From the IMG/VR virus record IMGVR_UViG_3300028275_000013, positions 1-64,000 of that record: a stretch of 64,000 bases of DNA; one strand, given 5' to 3'. This DNA comes from a virus. Every line of letters begins with the position of its first letter. The stretch's first letter is position 1. The position numbers and the translations under genes were made by a program. Below are positions 1 to 6,186 of the stretch, one piece after another. The notes under the pieces were generated by a model. It was not told where the DNA came from and did no database searches. It saw only the letters and a program-made list of their open reading frames with translations.

Positions 1-1
1 C

Positions 2-76
2 TACATTGACTCCTTAGATGAGGTGGAACTTTGCGAACTTGAGGATTTTCTTGTCAACAACTTTGGAGATGATTGA
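2..76 (+). CDS. C-terminal end of an unidentified acidic protein (partial)
   Basis: An open frame enters from the left edge of the window and ends at TGA 74-76. The 24 visible residues are acidic (ending NNFGDD). The stop overlaps the ATG of the next gene (TGATG), the same translational coupling used throughout this cluster, which supports it as a real gene end. No family can be assigned from so short a piece. Confidence 0.6.
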   Translation, partial: YIDSLDEVELCELEDFLVNNFGDD

Positions 77-270
77 TGACTGACGGTTACACTTTCAATC
101 GCGTTAATTTTACTCCTAATGAGGAAACTTGCATCCTTAAGTTTCTCAATCAAGCACGAGAATGTGGGTATCCTAGTGCAAACGAAGAATGGTATCCTGT
201 GATTGATTCTATCATTCAAAAGTTTTTCAATTCTAACATCAAAGAAGCACAACACTGGCAAACACTATGA
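76..270 (+). CDS. Small hypothetical phage protein (64 aa)
   Basis: Unrecognised small soluble protein in the accessory cluster. I take the ATG at 76 rather than the upstream in-frame TTG at 73, because ATG 76 overlaps the preceding stop as TGATG. The stop at 268-270 overlaps the next ATG (267). The protein is mixed alpha/beta in character, has no membrane segment and shows no catalytic motif. Its position in a run of coupled small genes fits a host-takeover or accessory role; that is inference only. Confidence 0.6.
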   Translation: MTDGYTFNRVNFTPNEETCILKFLNQARECGYPSANEEWYPVIDSIIQKFFNSNIKEAQHWQTL

Positions 271-410
271 AGTACATTGTTGATCTGTATGTTGGTGGCA
301 AAGTCTTTAAGGAAGAGGTGTATGCTAACTCTCCTAAAGATGCAAGAGAAACTGCTACTGCACGAAATCCAAAAGCAAAAGTAATTGGTGTAAATGTGAG
401 TTTCAAATGA
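267..410 (+). CDS. Small hypothetical protein (47 aa)
   Basis: ATG at 267 overlaps the previous stop as ATGA, and its own TGA (408-410) overlaps the next start. The sequence alternates hydrophobic and polar residues around DLYVGGKVFKEEVYA, consistent with a small beta-sheet domain, followed by an alanine-rich, basic stretch. There is no signal peptide or known motif. Function unknown. Confidence 0.6.
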   Translation: MKYIVDLYVGGKVFKEEVYANSPKDARETATARNPKAKVIGVNVSFK

Positions 411-580
411 ATTACCTTTGTTTGATTGATGGTCTGGTAGAGTTTGCTAGTTCCGATCCTAGTTCTTTTGCACATTATCAGTTAGTGTATGCTGAAGAGC
501 ACAAAAATGCTAATGTTCAGTATCTTACTCTCACAGATGAAGAGTATGATGAAATGTTCCCTTATGAAGAGGATGAATGA
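407..580 (+). CDS. Small acidic hypothetical protein (57 aa)
   Basis: Coupled to both neighbours by ATGA overlaps. The C-terminal third is strongly acidic (DEEYDEMFPYEEDE). I do not recognise the family. Small acidic proteins are common in T4-like phage early regions and sometimes bind or mimic nucleic-acid-binding sites, but nothing here demonstrates that. Confidence 0.6.
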   Translation: MNYLCLIDGLVEFASSDPSSFAHYQLVYAEEHKNANVQYLTLTDEEYDEMFPYEEDE

Positions 581-831
581 CTTACTCTAACCTCTCAAAG
601 ATTCGCCCTAAACTGAGAACAACTGGGCGTGTCTCAGGTAACTTTGGAAAATCGAAAGTTGTTGCAGGTTCATCACTCAATGACATCGGTGGTGATGGTA
701 ACATTGGTGCAACACAGAATGAGTATCTGAATCGACTGTATTATGCTTTTGATAACACTACCGAACCTAAACTTCGTCAGTTCATTTATCAAGAAATCAA
801 AAAGATCCTCATTCAACAAAACAAATGGTGA
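577..831 (+). CDS. Hypothetical protein (84 aa)
   Basis: ATG at 577 overlaps the previous stop. The N-terminal half is basic and glycine/serine rich (RPKLRTTGRVSGNFGKSK), and the C-terminal half is predicted helical (YLNRLYYAFDNTTEPKLRQFIYQEIKKIL). This suggests a flexible basic arm joined to a helical domain. It is the last gene before the first promoter cassette. No function is assigned. Confidence 0.6.
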   Translation: MTYSNLSKIRPKLRTTGRVSGNFGKSKVVAGSSLNDIGGDGNIGATQNEYLNRLYYAFDNTTEPKLRQFIYQEIKKILIQQNKW

Positions 832-842
832 CACTTATGAAA

Positions 843-909
843 GTGGCACAGTAAATGAGCACAGTGCTCAAAATGATGTATTCTTAAGAAGTTCAAGGGA
901 TTTCACCCA
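843..909 (+). promoter_or_regulatory. Repeated promoter/leader cassette, copy A
   Basis: Gene-free spacer made of a GTGGCACA box (843-850), an inverted repeat GAGCAC-A-GTGCTC, and the core GTATTCTTAAGAAGTTC followed by AAGGGATTTCACCCA directly before the ATG at 910. The core and leader recur almost unchanged before the genes at 1452, 2958 and 4410. TATTCT resembles a -10 box without a good -35, and AAGG is a plausible ribosome site. Promoter function is inferred from recurrence and position. Confidence 0.7.
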
Positions 910-1353
910 ATGACAACTGCTTTCGTTGATTTTCCTGCTCAACAACAAGCAAAGCAACAAATTGCTGAGAATGTTGTTAAGTACACTCAAATGCTGATTG
1001 AAGCACTCAAACAGAATTATGTTGAGTATTCTATTCGCGGTCATCAAAAGTTCGCGAATGATGCTGATACCCAAGAGTATCATCAGCGCAAGATTGATGA
1101 ACTCAAGTCTGGAGAGTGCGACATTGATTATCAGGTAGAAACTGGTAAAAAGTATCACAAAGTGATTTTGGTTAATGGTGGCGGTTCCCGCAGTGTTCAT
1201 TGCTTCATTGATAAGCAAACGGGAGAAGTTTATAAGTCTGCCAGTTGGAAGTCTCCTGCTAAAGGTGTTCGCTATGATTTGCGATTGATTACTGATCGTG
1301 AATATGTGCTTGAGAATTGCGATTGGTCGGGAGGATATTTGTACGCTCGTTGA
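910..1353 (+). CDS. Conserved hypothetical phage protein (147 aa)
   Basis: First gene behind promoter cassette A. The N-terminal third is a glutamine/lysine-rich helix. The C-terminal half has the pattern KVILVNGGGSRSVHCFID followed by KSPAKGVRYDL and an aromatic end, GGYLYAR. From memory this C-terminal signature recurs in proteins of other T4-like cyanophages, but no biochemical role is known to me. It is soluble, with no membrane segment. The start is fixed by the conserved leader immediately upstream. Confidence 0.75.
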   Translation: MTTAFVDFPAQQQAKQQIAENVVKYTQMLIEALKQNYVEYSIRGHQKFANDADTQEYHQRKIDELKSGECDIDYQVETGKKYHKVILVNGGGSRSVHCFIDKQTGEVYKSASWKSPAKGVRYDLRLITDREYVLENCDWSGGYLYAR

Positions 1354-1368
1354 TATAAACTAAGAGAG

Positions 1369-1394
1369 GTGTGCCAGTTCGATTTCTGGCACAC
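1369..1394 (+). other. Perfect 9-bp inverted repeat (RNA hairpin)
   Basis: GTGTGCCAG (1369-1377) pairs perfectly with CTGGCACAC (1386-1394) around an 8-nt loop. Flanking AGAG and CTCT can extend the stem past small bulges. It lies between the stop at 1353 and promoter cassette B. No T-run follows, so it is not a standard intrinsic terminator. It could protect or process the mRNA end, or act as an operator. Confidence 0.6.
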
Positions 1395-1410
1395 GCTCTG
1401 GTTTCCTGAC

Positions 1411-1451
1411 CCAAAATCGTGTATTCTTAAGAAGTTCAAGGGATTTCACCC
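1411..1451 (+). promoter_or_regulatory. Repeated promoter/leader cassette, copy B
   Basis: CCAAAATCGTGTATTCTTAAG is followed by the shared AAGTTCAAGGGATTTCACCC leader, one base shorter than the other copies before the ATG at 1452. The upstream GTGGCACA box of copies A, D and E is absent here, and the hairpin at 1369 takes its place. The -10-like TATTCT and AAGG ribosome site are conserved. Confidence 0.7.
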
Positions 1452-1700
1452 ATGACCGAGTTTCCCACACTTCAATCAAAAGACGGCACAATGCTCGTGG
1501 GATTCTATCCCATTGAGGATTGTTCTACTCACACTCTCAAGATTCTTTCTTGGAAGGGTATTGATACAATCTCTCAGAAGTGCATCACCAAGAAAGATGC
1601 AATCCGCGAGATTGATGAGAGAATCGCAATGGATTATGTCATCACTGGTGACAACATTGGTCTGGTTCAAGAGTACAACTTTATGCAAGGTGCAGTTTGA
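1452..1700 (+). CDS. Hypothetical protein (82 aa)
   Basis: Starts directly after the conserved leader of cassette B. It is a compact soluble sequence with alternating strands and one helix (KKDAIREIDERIAMD). There is no recognisable motif. The stop (1698-1700) overlaps the next ATG at 1700 (TGATG). An overlapping frame at 1513-1707 is rejected because it lacks the leader and start context. Function unknown. Confidence 0.65.
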   Translation: MTEFPTLQSKDGTMLVGFYPIEDCSTHTLKILSWKGIDTISQKCITKKDAIREIDERIAMDYVITGDNIGLVQEYNFMQGAV

Positions 1701-1846
1701 TGACTAAAACCACTCTCACTTTTGAAGAATTGGATGCAATTCTTGCATTGATTGAGTTTCACGATTGGATAGAATTGAGTGAACATCTGGATGTGGATAT
1801 TGAGCAACTTTATGACAAAGTTGGTCAAATGAGGGATGAAGTCTGA
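1700..1846 (+). CDS. Small hypothetical protein (48 aa)
   Basis: Coupled to the upstream gene (TGATG) and to the downstream gene (stop TGA 1844-1846, ATG 1846). It is acidic and predicted helical (LTFEELDAILALIEFHDW, then DVDIEQLYDKVGQM), resembling small helical adaptor proteins. Family not recognised. Confidence 0.6.
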   Translation: MTKTTLTFEELDAILALIEFHDWIELSEHLDVDIEQLYDKVGQMRDEV

Positions 1847-1980
1847 TGCGAATTGCTTTTTTGATTGCTACTCTCGCGCTTGGTCTTCGTGTTGGTCTTG
1901 CTGCTCACGCTACTGTGAATGAGTATCAAGAACAACAAGCAGATCGTTTCTGTCAAATTGACCCTAACTATTGCAAGTAA
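1846..1980 (+). CDS. Small exported or membrane-anchored protein (44 aa)
   Basis: Short protein with a hydrophobic N-terminal stretch (residues 2-20, IAFLIATLALGLRVGLAA) ending in A-H-A. This reads as a signal peptide or a single membrane anchor. The ~22-residue tail contains two cysteines (C36, C43) that could form a disulfide. TGATG coupling on the left and TAATG on the right support expression. Function unknown; a cell-envelope site is inferred. Confidence 0.55.
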   Translation: MRIAFLIATLALGLRVGLAAHATVNEYQEQQADRFCQIDPNYCK

Positions 1981-2186
1981 TGCAATTCCAAGTTACTGAC
2001 ATTGAGTTTGATTTCACTGGTGCTGAAGATGAAATCTCTGCAGAAGAGATGAACGCAATCACTGAAGAAACAATCGGTCAGATTGTAGAAGCAGATGATG
2101 AAGAAGATCTAGTCGAAGAGATTACATCTTGGACTGGTTGGTGCATTAAGTCTATTGATTACCGTCACATTCTCAACACTCACTGA
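1980..2186 (+). CDS. Small acidic hypothetical protein (68 aa)
   Basis: Start chosen at ATG 1980, which overlaps the previous TAA (TAATG). An in-frame TTG at 1971 would extend into the upstream gene. The middle is highly acidic (EADDEEDLVEEI), followed by a Trp-rich segment WTGWCIKSIDYRHI. The pattern of a strand plus an acidic helix is typical of tiny phage regulators, but no homology is recognised. Confidence 0.6.
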   Translation: MQFQVTDIEFDFTGAEDEISAEEMNAITEETIGQIVEADDEEDLVEEITSWTGWCIKSIDYRHILNTH

Positions 2187-2189
2187 ACA

Positions 2190-2414
2190 ATGATTCTATA
2201 CATTCCCGAAGGTCACGGTTGTGCATATTCTATTGATGCAGAAGGTGCAATGTATTACACTCCACTTCTTGAAGGTGGAACACTCTATCTGGAGGAAACT
2301 GCAGAAGTTGATAGTGATGATTTATATGAAGGTTGTTATGAACCAGAGTTGCAAGAGATTCAAGATAAATTGATTGCAATGAACAAAACTGCAGGTTTTT
2401 ACTTCAAGAACTGA
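2190..2414 (+). CDS. Hypothetical protein (74 aa)
   Basis: Begins 3 nt after the preceding stop. The N-terminal half is beta-rich with aromatic and glycine residues (YIPEGHGCAYSIDAEGAMYY), and the C-terminal half is an acidic helix. It is soluble, without catalytic motifs. I cannot name a family. Confidence 0.6.
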   Translation: MILYIPEGHGCAYSIDAEGAMYYTPLLEGGTLYLEETAEVDSDDLYEGCYEPELQEIQDKLIAMNKTAGFYFKN

Positions 2415-2416
2415 TT

Positions 2417-2632
2417 ATGACTATTTCTTCTGAAAAGCAACAAATCAAAGAGATTTTAGTTGAGATTAGTGGATTGATTGGAGAACTGATTGGTAGTCTC
2501 ATTGCCACTGCAATCTTCGCAGGTGTGCTATATGCAATTATCCATTTTCTGATTGGTTTGACTGTCACCTATTGGCAGGTGTTTGGTGTGATTCTAATTC
2601 TTAGTTTCATCAAAAACTTTCTCAAAAAATGA
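2417..2632 (+). CDS. Small membrane protein (71 aa)
   Basis: Two hydrophobic segments, about residues 24-48 and 51-67, joined by a short aromatic turn (TYWQ), with a lysine-rich C-terminus (KNFLKK) expected to stay cytoplasmic. This predicts a small inner-membrane protein. It lies 2 nt after the previous stop, and its TGA overlaps the next ATG. The role is unknown; host membrane modification is possible but unproven. Confidence 0.6.
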   Translation: MTISSEKQQIKEILVEISGLIGELIGSLIATAIFAGVLYAIIHFLIGLTVTYWQVFGVILILSFIKNFLKK

Positions 2633-2886
2633 TTTCCCTTCCTAACTTCACAAACAAAATGGAACTTACTCAAGATCAGTACGATAAACTGCTTGCCAAC
2701 TATGTTGAGCAGTTGGTTGATGGAATGGATCTAGACAGTTTGGTGCAATTTGTATCAGAACAAATTGAAATGAATCTGCGTGAAAGTTGTTCTACTCCAG
2801 ATGAATTGGTAGAAGAGATTTCACAGTTTTATGATGAAGATTATGTGAATGAAATGATTGAAAATGTAGTAAATGCGGACGGTTGA
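2629..2886 (+). CDS. Acidic helical hypothetical protein (85 aa)
   Basis: ATG at 2629 overlaps the previous stop (ATGA). A second in-frame ATG at 2659 (MELTQDQYDKLL) could be the true start, since the first ten residues are less charged. The protein is helical and acidic, ending near promoter cassette C. No family recognised. Confidence 0.6.
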   Translation: MISLPNFTNKMELTQDQYDKLLANYVEQLVDGMDLDSLVQFVSEQIEMNLRESCSTPDELVEEISQFYDEDYVNEMIENVVNADG

Positions 2887-2889
2887 GGA

Positions 2890-2957
2890 ACTGTCACAAG
2901 GTATGAGCACAGCGCCCAGATTGGTGTATTCTATAGAAGTTCAAGGGATTTCACCCA
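2890..2957 (+). promoter_or_regulatory. Repeated promoter/leader cassette, copy C
   Basis: Contains CTGTCACA (a degenerate GTGGCACA box), GAGCACAG, then GTGTATTCTATAG and the conserved AAGTTCAAGGGATTTCACCC leader ending at the ATG at 2958. Copies C and D share TATAG where A and B have TTAAG. Promoter role inferred from recurrence. Confidence 0.7.
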
Positions 2958-3197
2958 ATGGATCGCAAGTTTCATCCCATCAGCATCGAAGATCGTGAAA
3001 TGTTTGCTTACAATGCAAACTATCAGCAGCGTAAGCAACAACAACTTGATGCAGTTGCACCTGAACTGCGTATCAAGTATTGCTTTGAGTTTCTCAAAGG
3101 TTATGTCGCTGACGGTGACGATCTGATGGCAGGTCGTTGTTACGATGGTATTGCAAAGTACAGTGACAAACTTGATTGGTCCGAATCGCACTTTTGA
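2958..3197 (+). CDS. Hypothetical protein (79 aa)
   Basis: First gene after cassette C. It is predicted mostly helical, with a glutamine-rich stretch (NYQQRKQQQLDAV) and a helical-repeat-like second half (LRIKYCFEFLKGYVADGDDL, then CYDGIAKYSDKL) that loosely resembles a TPR hairpin. It is soluble. Not recognised as a named family. Confidence 0.65.
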   Translation: MDRKFHPISIEDREMFAYNANYQQRKQQQLDAVAPELRIKYCFEFLKGYVADGDDLMAGRCYDGIAKYSDKLDWSESHF

Positions 3198-3200
3198 ACA

Positions 3201-3389
3201 ATGAACACTGCATTTGTCTCTCCAAAATCTAAGAAAGCAAAGAACAGATTTTGTAACTTGATGCAATCAGAATCAGAGTGTATTGTTGAACAAAACAAAG
3301 GTGATCGTGTATTTTTGCGTTCACTGAATGGAAAGAACTTTTTCTGGGTTAATCTCAACAACGATTCTGATTGGGAGGTTGAGTTTTGA
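3201..3389 (+). CDS. Conserved cyanophage-type small protein (62 aa)
   Basis: Begins 3 nt after the previous stop. The N-terminus MNTAFVSPKSKKAKNRF and the C-terminal FFWVNLNNDSDWEVEF form a pattern I recall from small conserved proteins of marine T4-like cyanophages. It is a basic start followed by a beta-rich domain. No function is known. The stop overlaps the TTG start of the next gene. Confidence 0.65.
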   Translation: MNTAFVSPKSKKAKNRFCNLMQSESECIVEQNKGDRVFLRSLNGKNFFWVNLNNDSDWEVEF

Positions 3390-3571
3390 ACAACAACGAA
3401 ACTTGGTTTGAGGTGTTTGTTTATCTTGGGATTGGTGTAGTATTTCTTGCATTTGCTGCAATTCTTCTTGCTTTTACCAATCCAAAGATTGAAGCACAAT
3501 GTGCAGCAAAAGGTGGGCAAGTTCTTGTTCGCCCCGGTCATCTTAGTTCCTGTCTTTATCCCGCAAAATGA
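3386..3571 (+). CDS. Small single-span membrane protein (61 aa), TTG start
   Basis: Starts with TTG at 3386, overlapping the preceding TGA. The sequence GGGAGG at 3373-3378, about 7 nt upstream, is the best Shine-Dalgarno site in this cluster, which supports the unusual start. One hydrophobic segment (about residues 9-29) is followed by a short Cys-containing, proline/glycine-rich tail. Predicted small membrane protein of unknown role. Confidence 0.6.
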   Translation: MNNNETWFEVFVYLGIGVVFLAFAAILLAFTNPKIEAQCAAKGGQVLVRPGHLSSCLYPAK

Positions 3572-3765
3572 CACAAGAACAACTGATTCGCAGTATTGAA
3601 CAACAACTTGAGAATCTGATGTTGTTGGATGATGACCTTGCTTATCAGTATGAATGTGAATTGTATTATGATTGCAATGAGGATGAAGAACCAGTTCTCA
3701 TTGTAGAAAACTTCACGCCCGAACTTCTTACTGAACTTGAGAATCTTGTTTATGACCGCAACTAA
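3568..3765 (+). CDS. Acidic hypothetical protein (65 aa)
   Basis: ATGA overlap with the preceding gene. Strongly acidic, with a helical start and an Asp/Glu/Tyr-rich middle (LYYDCNEDEEPVLIVENF). No motif recognised. It may be a small nucleic-acid mimic or adaptor; this is speculative. Confidence 0.6.
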   Translation: MTQEQLIRSIEQQLENLMLLDDDLAYQYECELYYDCNEDEEPVLIVENFTPELLTELENLVYDRN

Positions 3766-3769
3766 AACA

Positions 3770-4015
3770 ATGAACCTCTACATTCTCAACGAAGTGCTGT
3801 ATGATTACACTCCTGGAATGTGTGTAATCGCTGCTGAATCATTGCCTCATTGTGAGCAGATCTTTATGGAGCAGTTTGGTGAATCTGGTGAAAGTGATTA
3901 TGCAAAAGTAAAGAATGAAGATATGCAAAAAGAGTTTAATTCTGCACCAATTAAAGTCATCGAAGGTGTGAATCATCCTGCTGGTGTTGTTGCTTATGAA
4001 TACGGTGGAGGTTAA
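3770..4015 (+). CDS. Hypothetical protein (81 aa)
   Basis: I choose ATG 3770 (MNLYILNEVLYDYTPG), 4 nt after the previous stop. In-frame upstream starts at 3737 and 3752 would run back into the preceding gene. The predicted fold is a small alpha/beta domain (YILNEVL, then a CVIAAESLPHCEQIF helix). The C-terminus ends in glycines, and GGAGG at 4007-4011 in this coding end serves as the ribosome site of the next gene. Confidence 0.6.
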   Translation: MNLYILNEVLYDYTPGMCVIAAESLPHCEQIFMEQFGESGESDYAKVKNEDMQKEFNSAPIKVIEGVNHPAGVVAYEYGGG

Positions 4016-4019
4016 TTCA

Positions 4020-4175
4020 ATGACTGATTATGGTTTCTATTCTGTAGAAGAACTGCAAGAACTTGCTGATTCTGATTTATCCTTTGAGATTGCAGATACA
4101 GCACTGTTAAAGACACCAGAAGCAGAAGAGTATATGAATCTTCTCATTGAGGAATTGAAACTTCGCAACTGCTGA
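4020..4175 (+). CDS. Small acidic hypothetical protein (51 aa)
   Basis: Start chosen at ATG 4020 because GGAGG lies about 8 nt upstream; in-frame upstream starts lie inside the previous gene. It is helical and acidic (SVEELQELADSDLSFEI, then EAEEYMNLLIEELKL). Family unknown. Confidence 0.6.
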   Translation: MTDYGFYSVEELQELADSDLSFEIADTALLKTPEAEEYMNLLIEELKLRNC

Positions 4176-4177
4176 TT

Positions 4178-4354
4178 ATGAACAAGTTTCCCACTGATGA
4201 AGAAATCCTGCAAATGTGTCGGGAAAAGTATCCACAACTGACTGATGCTGATGATGAGTTTTTTCTGGAAAATCCTGTTCTTTGGCCTTTTGATTACCTG
4301 AGTATTCTCAATCAAAAATATATTGATAGGACACTTGTAGAGGTGGCACAATAA
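4178..4354 (+). CDS. Small hypothetical protein (58 aa)
   Basis: ATG at 4178, 2 nt after the previous stop. It is acidic and helical, with a proline/aromatic turn (ENPVLWPFDYLSIL). Its last codons (VEVAQ-stop) lie inside the GTGGCACA box of promoter cassette D, so gene end and promoter share sequence. Family not recognised. Confidence 0.6.
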   Translation: MNKFPTDEEILQMCREKYPQLTDADDEFFLENPVLWPFDYLSILNQKYIDRTLVEVAQ

Positions 4355-4409
4355 ATCTCTCCAGTGTCCAAAATCGTGTATTCTATAGAAGTTCAAGGGA
4401 TTTCACTCA
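4343..4409 (+). promoter_or_regulatory. Repeated promoter/leader cassette, copy D
   Basis: GTGGCACAATAAA box (4343-4355) overlapping the end of the previous gene, then CCAAAATCGTGTATTCTATAG and the AAGTTCAAGGGATTTCACTC leader to the ATG at 4410. It differs from copy C in one leader base. TATTCT is -10-like and there is no consensus -35. Confidence 0.7.
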
Positions 4410-4736
4410 ATGACTGCTCACTTCGCAAATCTCTTTGCTGAGAACATTGATGTTTCTGTAAGTTTTCCTACCTGGAATCGTCGCTTTAAGAGTAATAGTT
4501 TCGACACTTATTCTCAGGAAGGAAACAACATTGAGATTCGTCATTCTGTGAATCAGCAAACAAAAGGTGATGAGTTTATTGTGCAAGCAATGGTTTATGA
4601 ATACAAAGGTTGCTGGGTTGGTAATCAAGTAAACTTCGGAAAGTTTAATACTTTTGCTGATGCAGTTTTCTGTGCTGAAACTACAAAACTGCCAGAAGGT
4701 AGTGTATCTCAAACTGAAGCATTTTCGTTGATGTAA
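4410..4736 (+). CDS. Hypothetical protein (108 aa)
   Basis: First gene after cassette D. Beta-rich soluble protein with patterns such as SFPTWNRRFKSNSFDTY and AMVYEYKGCWVGNQVNFGKF, suggesting a small beta-sandwich or barrel. No active-site motif is visible. The start is set by the conserved leader. Function unknown. Confidence 0.65.
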   Translation: MTAHFANLFAENIDVSVSFPTWNRRFKSNSFDTYSQEGNNIEIRHSVNQQTKGDEFIVQAMVYEYKGCWVGNQVNFGKFNTFADAVFCAETTKLPEGSVSQTEAFSLM

Positions 4737-4790
4737 ATGATTGAAACTGTATTCATTTCAGTTGTACTTCGTTTCTACTTTCATCACTGA
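4737..4790 (+). CDS. Possible 17-residue hydrophobic leader peptide
   Basis: ATG at 4737 follows the preceding TAA directly and opens a 17-codon frame (MIETVFISVVLRFYFHH) ending in TGA 2 nt before the ATG at 4792. It could keep ribosomes moving across the gap by coupled translation, or be a tiny membrane peptide. It may also be chance, so confidence is low. Confidence 0.25.
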   Translation: MIETVFISVVLRFYFHH

Positions 4791-4791
4791 G

Positions 4792-4923
4792 ATGTTCACG
4801 ATTCGCTACTTCACACCATATCAACAAGAGTGGAGAATACAATCATTCTCTACACTTGATGAAGCACAAAGGATGATTGAGTTTTATCTTTCTTGTGGAT
4901 CACCTGCGCACTTAATGCAATGA
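4792..4923 (+). CDS. Conserved small cyanophage-type protein (43 aa)
   Basis: I choose ATG 4792 (MFTIRYFTPYQQEWRIQ) rather than the in-frame TTG at 4741, because the shorter form matches a small protein type I recall from cyanophages, with a beta N-terminus, a STLDEAQRMIEFYLSCGSP helix and a short tail. The stop overlaps the next ATG (4920). No biochemical function is known. Confidence 0.6.
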   Translation: MFTIRYFTPYQQEWRIQSFSTLDEAQRMIEFYLSCGSPAHLMQ

Positions 4924-5093
4924 CTGATGCAGACAAAGTTGATGCTCTGACTGAACTTCTCTCTACAGTGATTCACACTCTCAACCTAAAACAATATGAG
5001 ATTGAAGATGCAACTGAATCTCATCAATGTGAGGTTGAAGCAGATGAGTATTATCAACAAATGCTAGACATTCTTTATCCTGAAAACCAATGA
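4920..5093 (+). CDS. Small acidic hypothetical protein (57 aa)
   Basis: ATG at 4920 overlaps the previous TGA. Acidic, predicted as two helices (ADKVDALTELLSTVIHTLNL, then QCEVEADEYYQQMLDIL). Upstream in-frame starts lie inside the previous gene and are rejected. Its TGA overlaps the next ATG at 5090. Confidence 0.6.
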   Translation: MTDADKVDALTELLSTVIHTLNLKQYEIEDATESHQCEVEADEYYQQMLDILYPENQ

Positions 5094-5302
5094 ACTGGAA
5101 GTTTCCTCAAACACCAAACAACAATCTGTTGCCTTGGTATGTGATGCTGAAGAATCTATTTGCACTTCCTTTTATGTTACTTGCATTTGTATTTGGTGGT
5201 GCTTATGTAGCATGTATGGGCATCAGTTATCTTATTGTCAAAGGACCAATGTTTTCGTGGGATTATGTGAGTGAACAGTTTAACAATTTTGATCTTAGGT
5301 AA
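5090..5302 (+). CDS. Small membrane protein (70 aa)
   Basis: Starts MNWKFPQTPNNNLLPWY, followed by a long hydrophobic stretch (residues 18-50) that can form one long or two short membrane helices, then a polar C-terminal tail. It is coupled to the previous gene by ATGA. Predicted inner-membrane protein of unknown function. Confidence 0.6.
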   Translation: MNWKFPQTPNNNLLPWYVMLKNLFALPFMLLAFVFGGAYVACMGISYLIVKGPMFSWDYVSEQFNNFDLR

Positions 5303-5307
5303 CTGAA

Positions 5308-5634
5308 ATGATTACTACAACTGAACTGCTGGACTTTCTCTGTAAAGCAGAAAAACTTTCTATTGTTGATGTAACCTATACTCAAACAGATGAAGGTTAT
5401 ACAATCACTCTGCGCGATGATTGGTACGATAGTAACGAATGGAGCAATAAAACTGTTTTCATCACCAACGAAGGTGAATCTACTTGGGATAAAGGTGATT
5501 ATGAGTTTTACACAATGAATAACATTTTAGATGAAAAACTTGAAGAGCAGAAACAGAAAGAAATCAAATCACAAAAGCGTAAAGAATTGATTGAAAGTCT
5601 TACACCAGAACAACGAGAACTTCTAGGAGTTTGA
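5308..5634 (+). CDS. Hypothetical protein with coiled-coil tail (108 aa)
   Basis: The N-terminal ~70 residues are beta-rich (LSIVDVTYTQTDEGYTITL, then NKTVFITNEGEST). The C-terminal ~35 residues form a charged helix (EEQKQKEIKSQKRKELIESL) with coiled-coil character. It looks like a small binding domain with an oligomerising tail. No family recognised. Confidence 0.6.
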   Translation: MITTTELLDFLCKAEKLSIVDVTYTQTDEGYTITLRDDWYDSNEWSNKTVFITNEGESTWDKGDYEFYTMNNILDEKLEEQKQKEIKSQKRKELIESLTPEQRELLGV

Positions 5635-5638
5635 TGTA

Positions 5639-5815
5639 ATGATCTCACACTGCGTTGCATCTAATCTACAAACAAAAGAGTATGAATGGTTCACTTATGA
5701 CAGACATCGTTTATACAAATACAATCAAACTCCAGTGCCAATGTCATCAGTAGAGTTAGCAGGATTCTATGCTGATAAGTACAAACAAGAGGTGAAAGTA
5801 CCAGTGATTGAATAA
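5639..5815 (+). CDS. Small hypothetical protein (58 aa)
   Basis: ATG 5639, 4 nt after the previous stop, ending TAA 5813-5815 just before a strong terminator. Sequence patterns such as KEYEWFTYDRHRLYKYNQ, then a PVPMSS turn, suggest a small beta domain. It is the last gene of the accessory array. Function unknown. Confidence 0.6.
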   Translation: MISHCVASNLQTKEYEWFTYDRHRLYKYNQTPVPMSSVELAGFYADKYKQEVKVPVIE

Positions 5816-5820
5816 TGCTC

Positions 5821-5848
5821 AGAGAGGGAACAAATCCCTCTCTTTTTT
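5821..5848 (+). terminator. Intrinsic terminator closing the small-gene array
   Basis: AGAGAGGGA (5821-5829) pairs with TCCCTCTCT (5835-5843) around a 5-nt loop ACAAA and is followed by a run of T. This is a canonical rho-independent terminator after the last gene of the cluster. Confidence 0.9.
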
Positions 5849-5992
5849 ATGCTTTTTAATACAATATAACGATAAAATGATATAAAATCAATTAAAAATG
5901 TATTTTTAAATGTATATGCGTGTTTTTATTCTCTGATAATTATTGTTATTAAAAGGTGATAATGATAAGAATTAGTATCAATTAAGACCCAT

Positions 5993-6091
5993 TTATGTGC
6001 TTATAAATGTGCTGAGGTCTTGTACTTATGTGCTTATAAATGTGCTGAGGTCTTGTACTTATGTGCTTATAAATGTGCTCAGACCTTGTGA
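5993..6091 (+). repeat. Three tandem 33-bp direct repeats (iterons)
   Basis: Copies at 5993-6025 and 6026-6058 are identical (TTATGTGCTTATAAATGTGC, then TGAGGTCTTGTAC). The third, 6059-6091, matches for its first ~20 bases, then diverges with AGGTCT replaced by its reverse complement AGACCT. Each unit contains TTATAAATG, close to the late-promoter motif. There are no spacers, so this is not a CRISPR array. Confidence 0.85.
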
Positions 6092-6186
6092 TCTTACCGT
6101 GCATTATATCAGCACTCCGCACAAATGTCAATACCCCCAGCGTCACAAAATCCCCACACATCCCCCACATAAATCCACCACTCGCT

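Noticed and set aside
1360-1410. tRNA 3' half (T-arm like TTCGATT in a hairpin)
   Set aside because: The stem is 9 bp with an 8-nt loop, no matching acceptor 5' strand or anticodon arm lies upstream, and no CCA-compatible end is seen.
5993-6091. CRISPR array
   Set aside because: The 33-bp repeats are directly adjacent with no spacers, and no cas genes are present.
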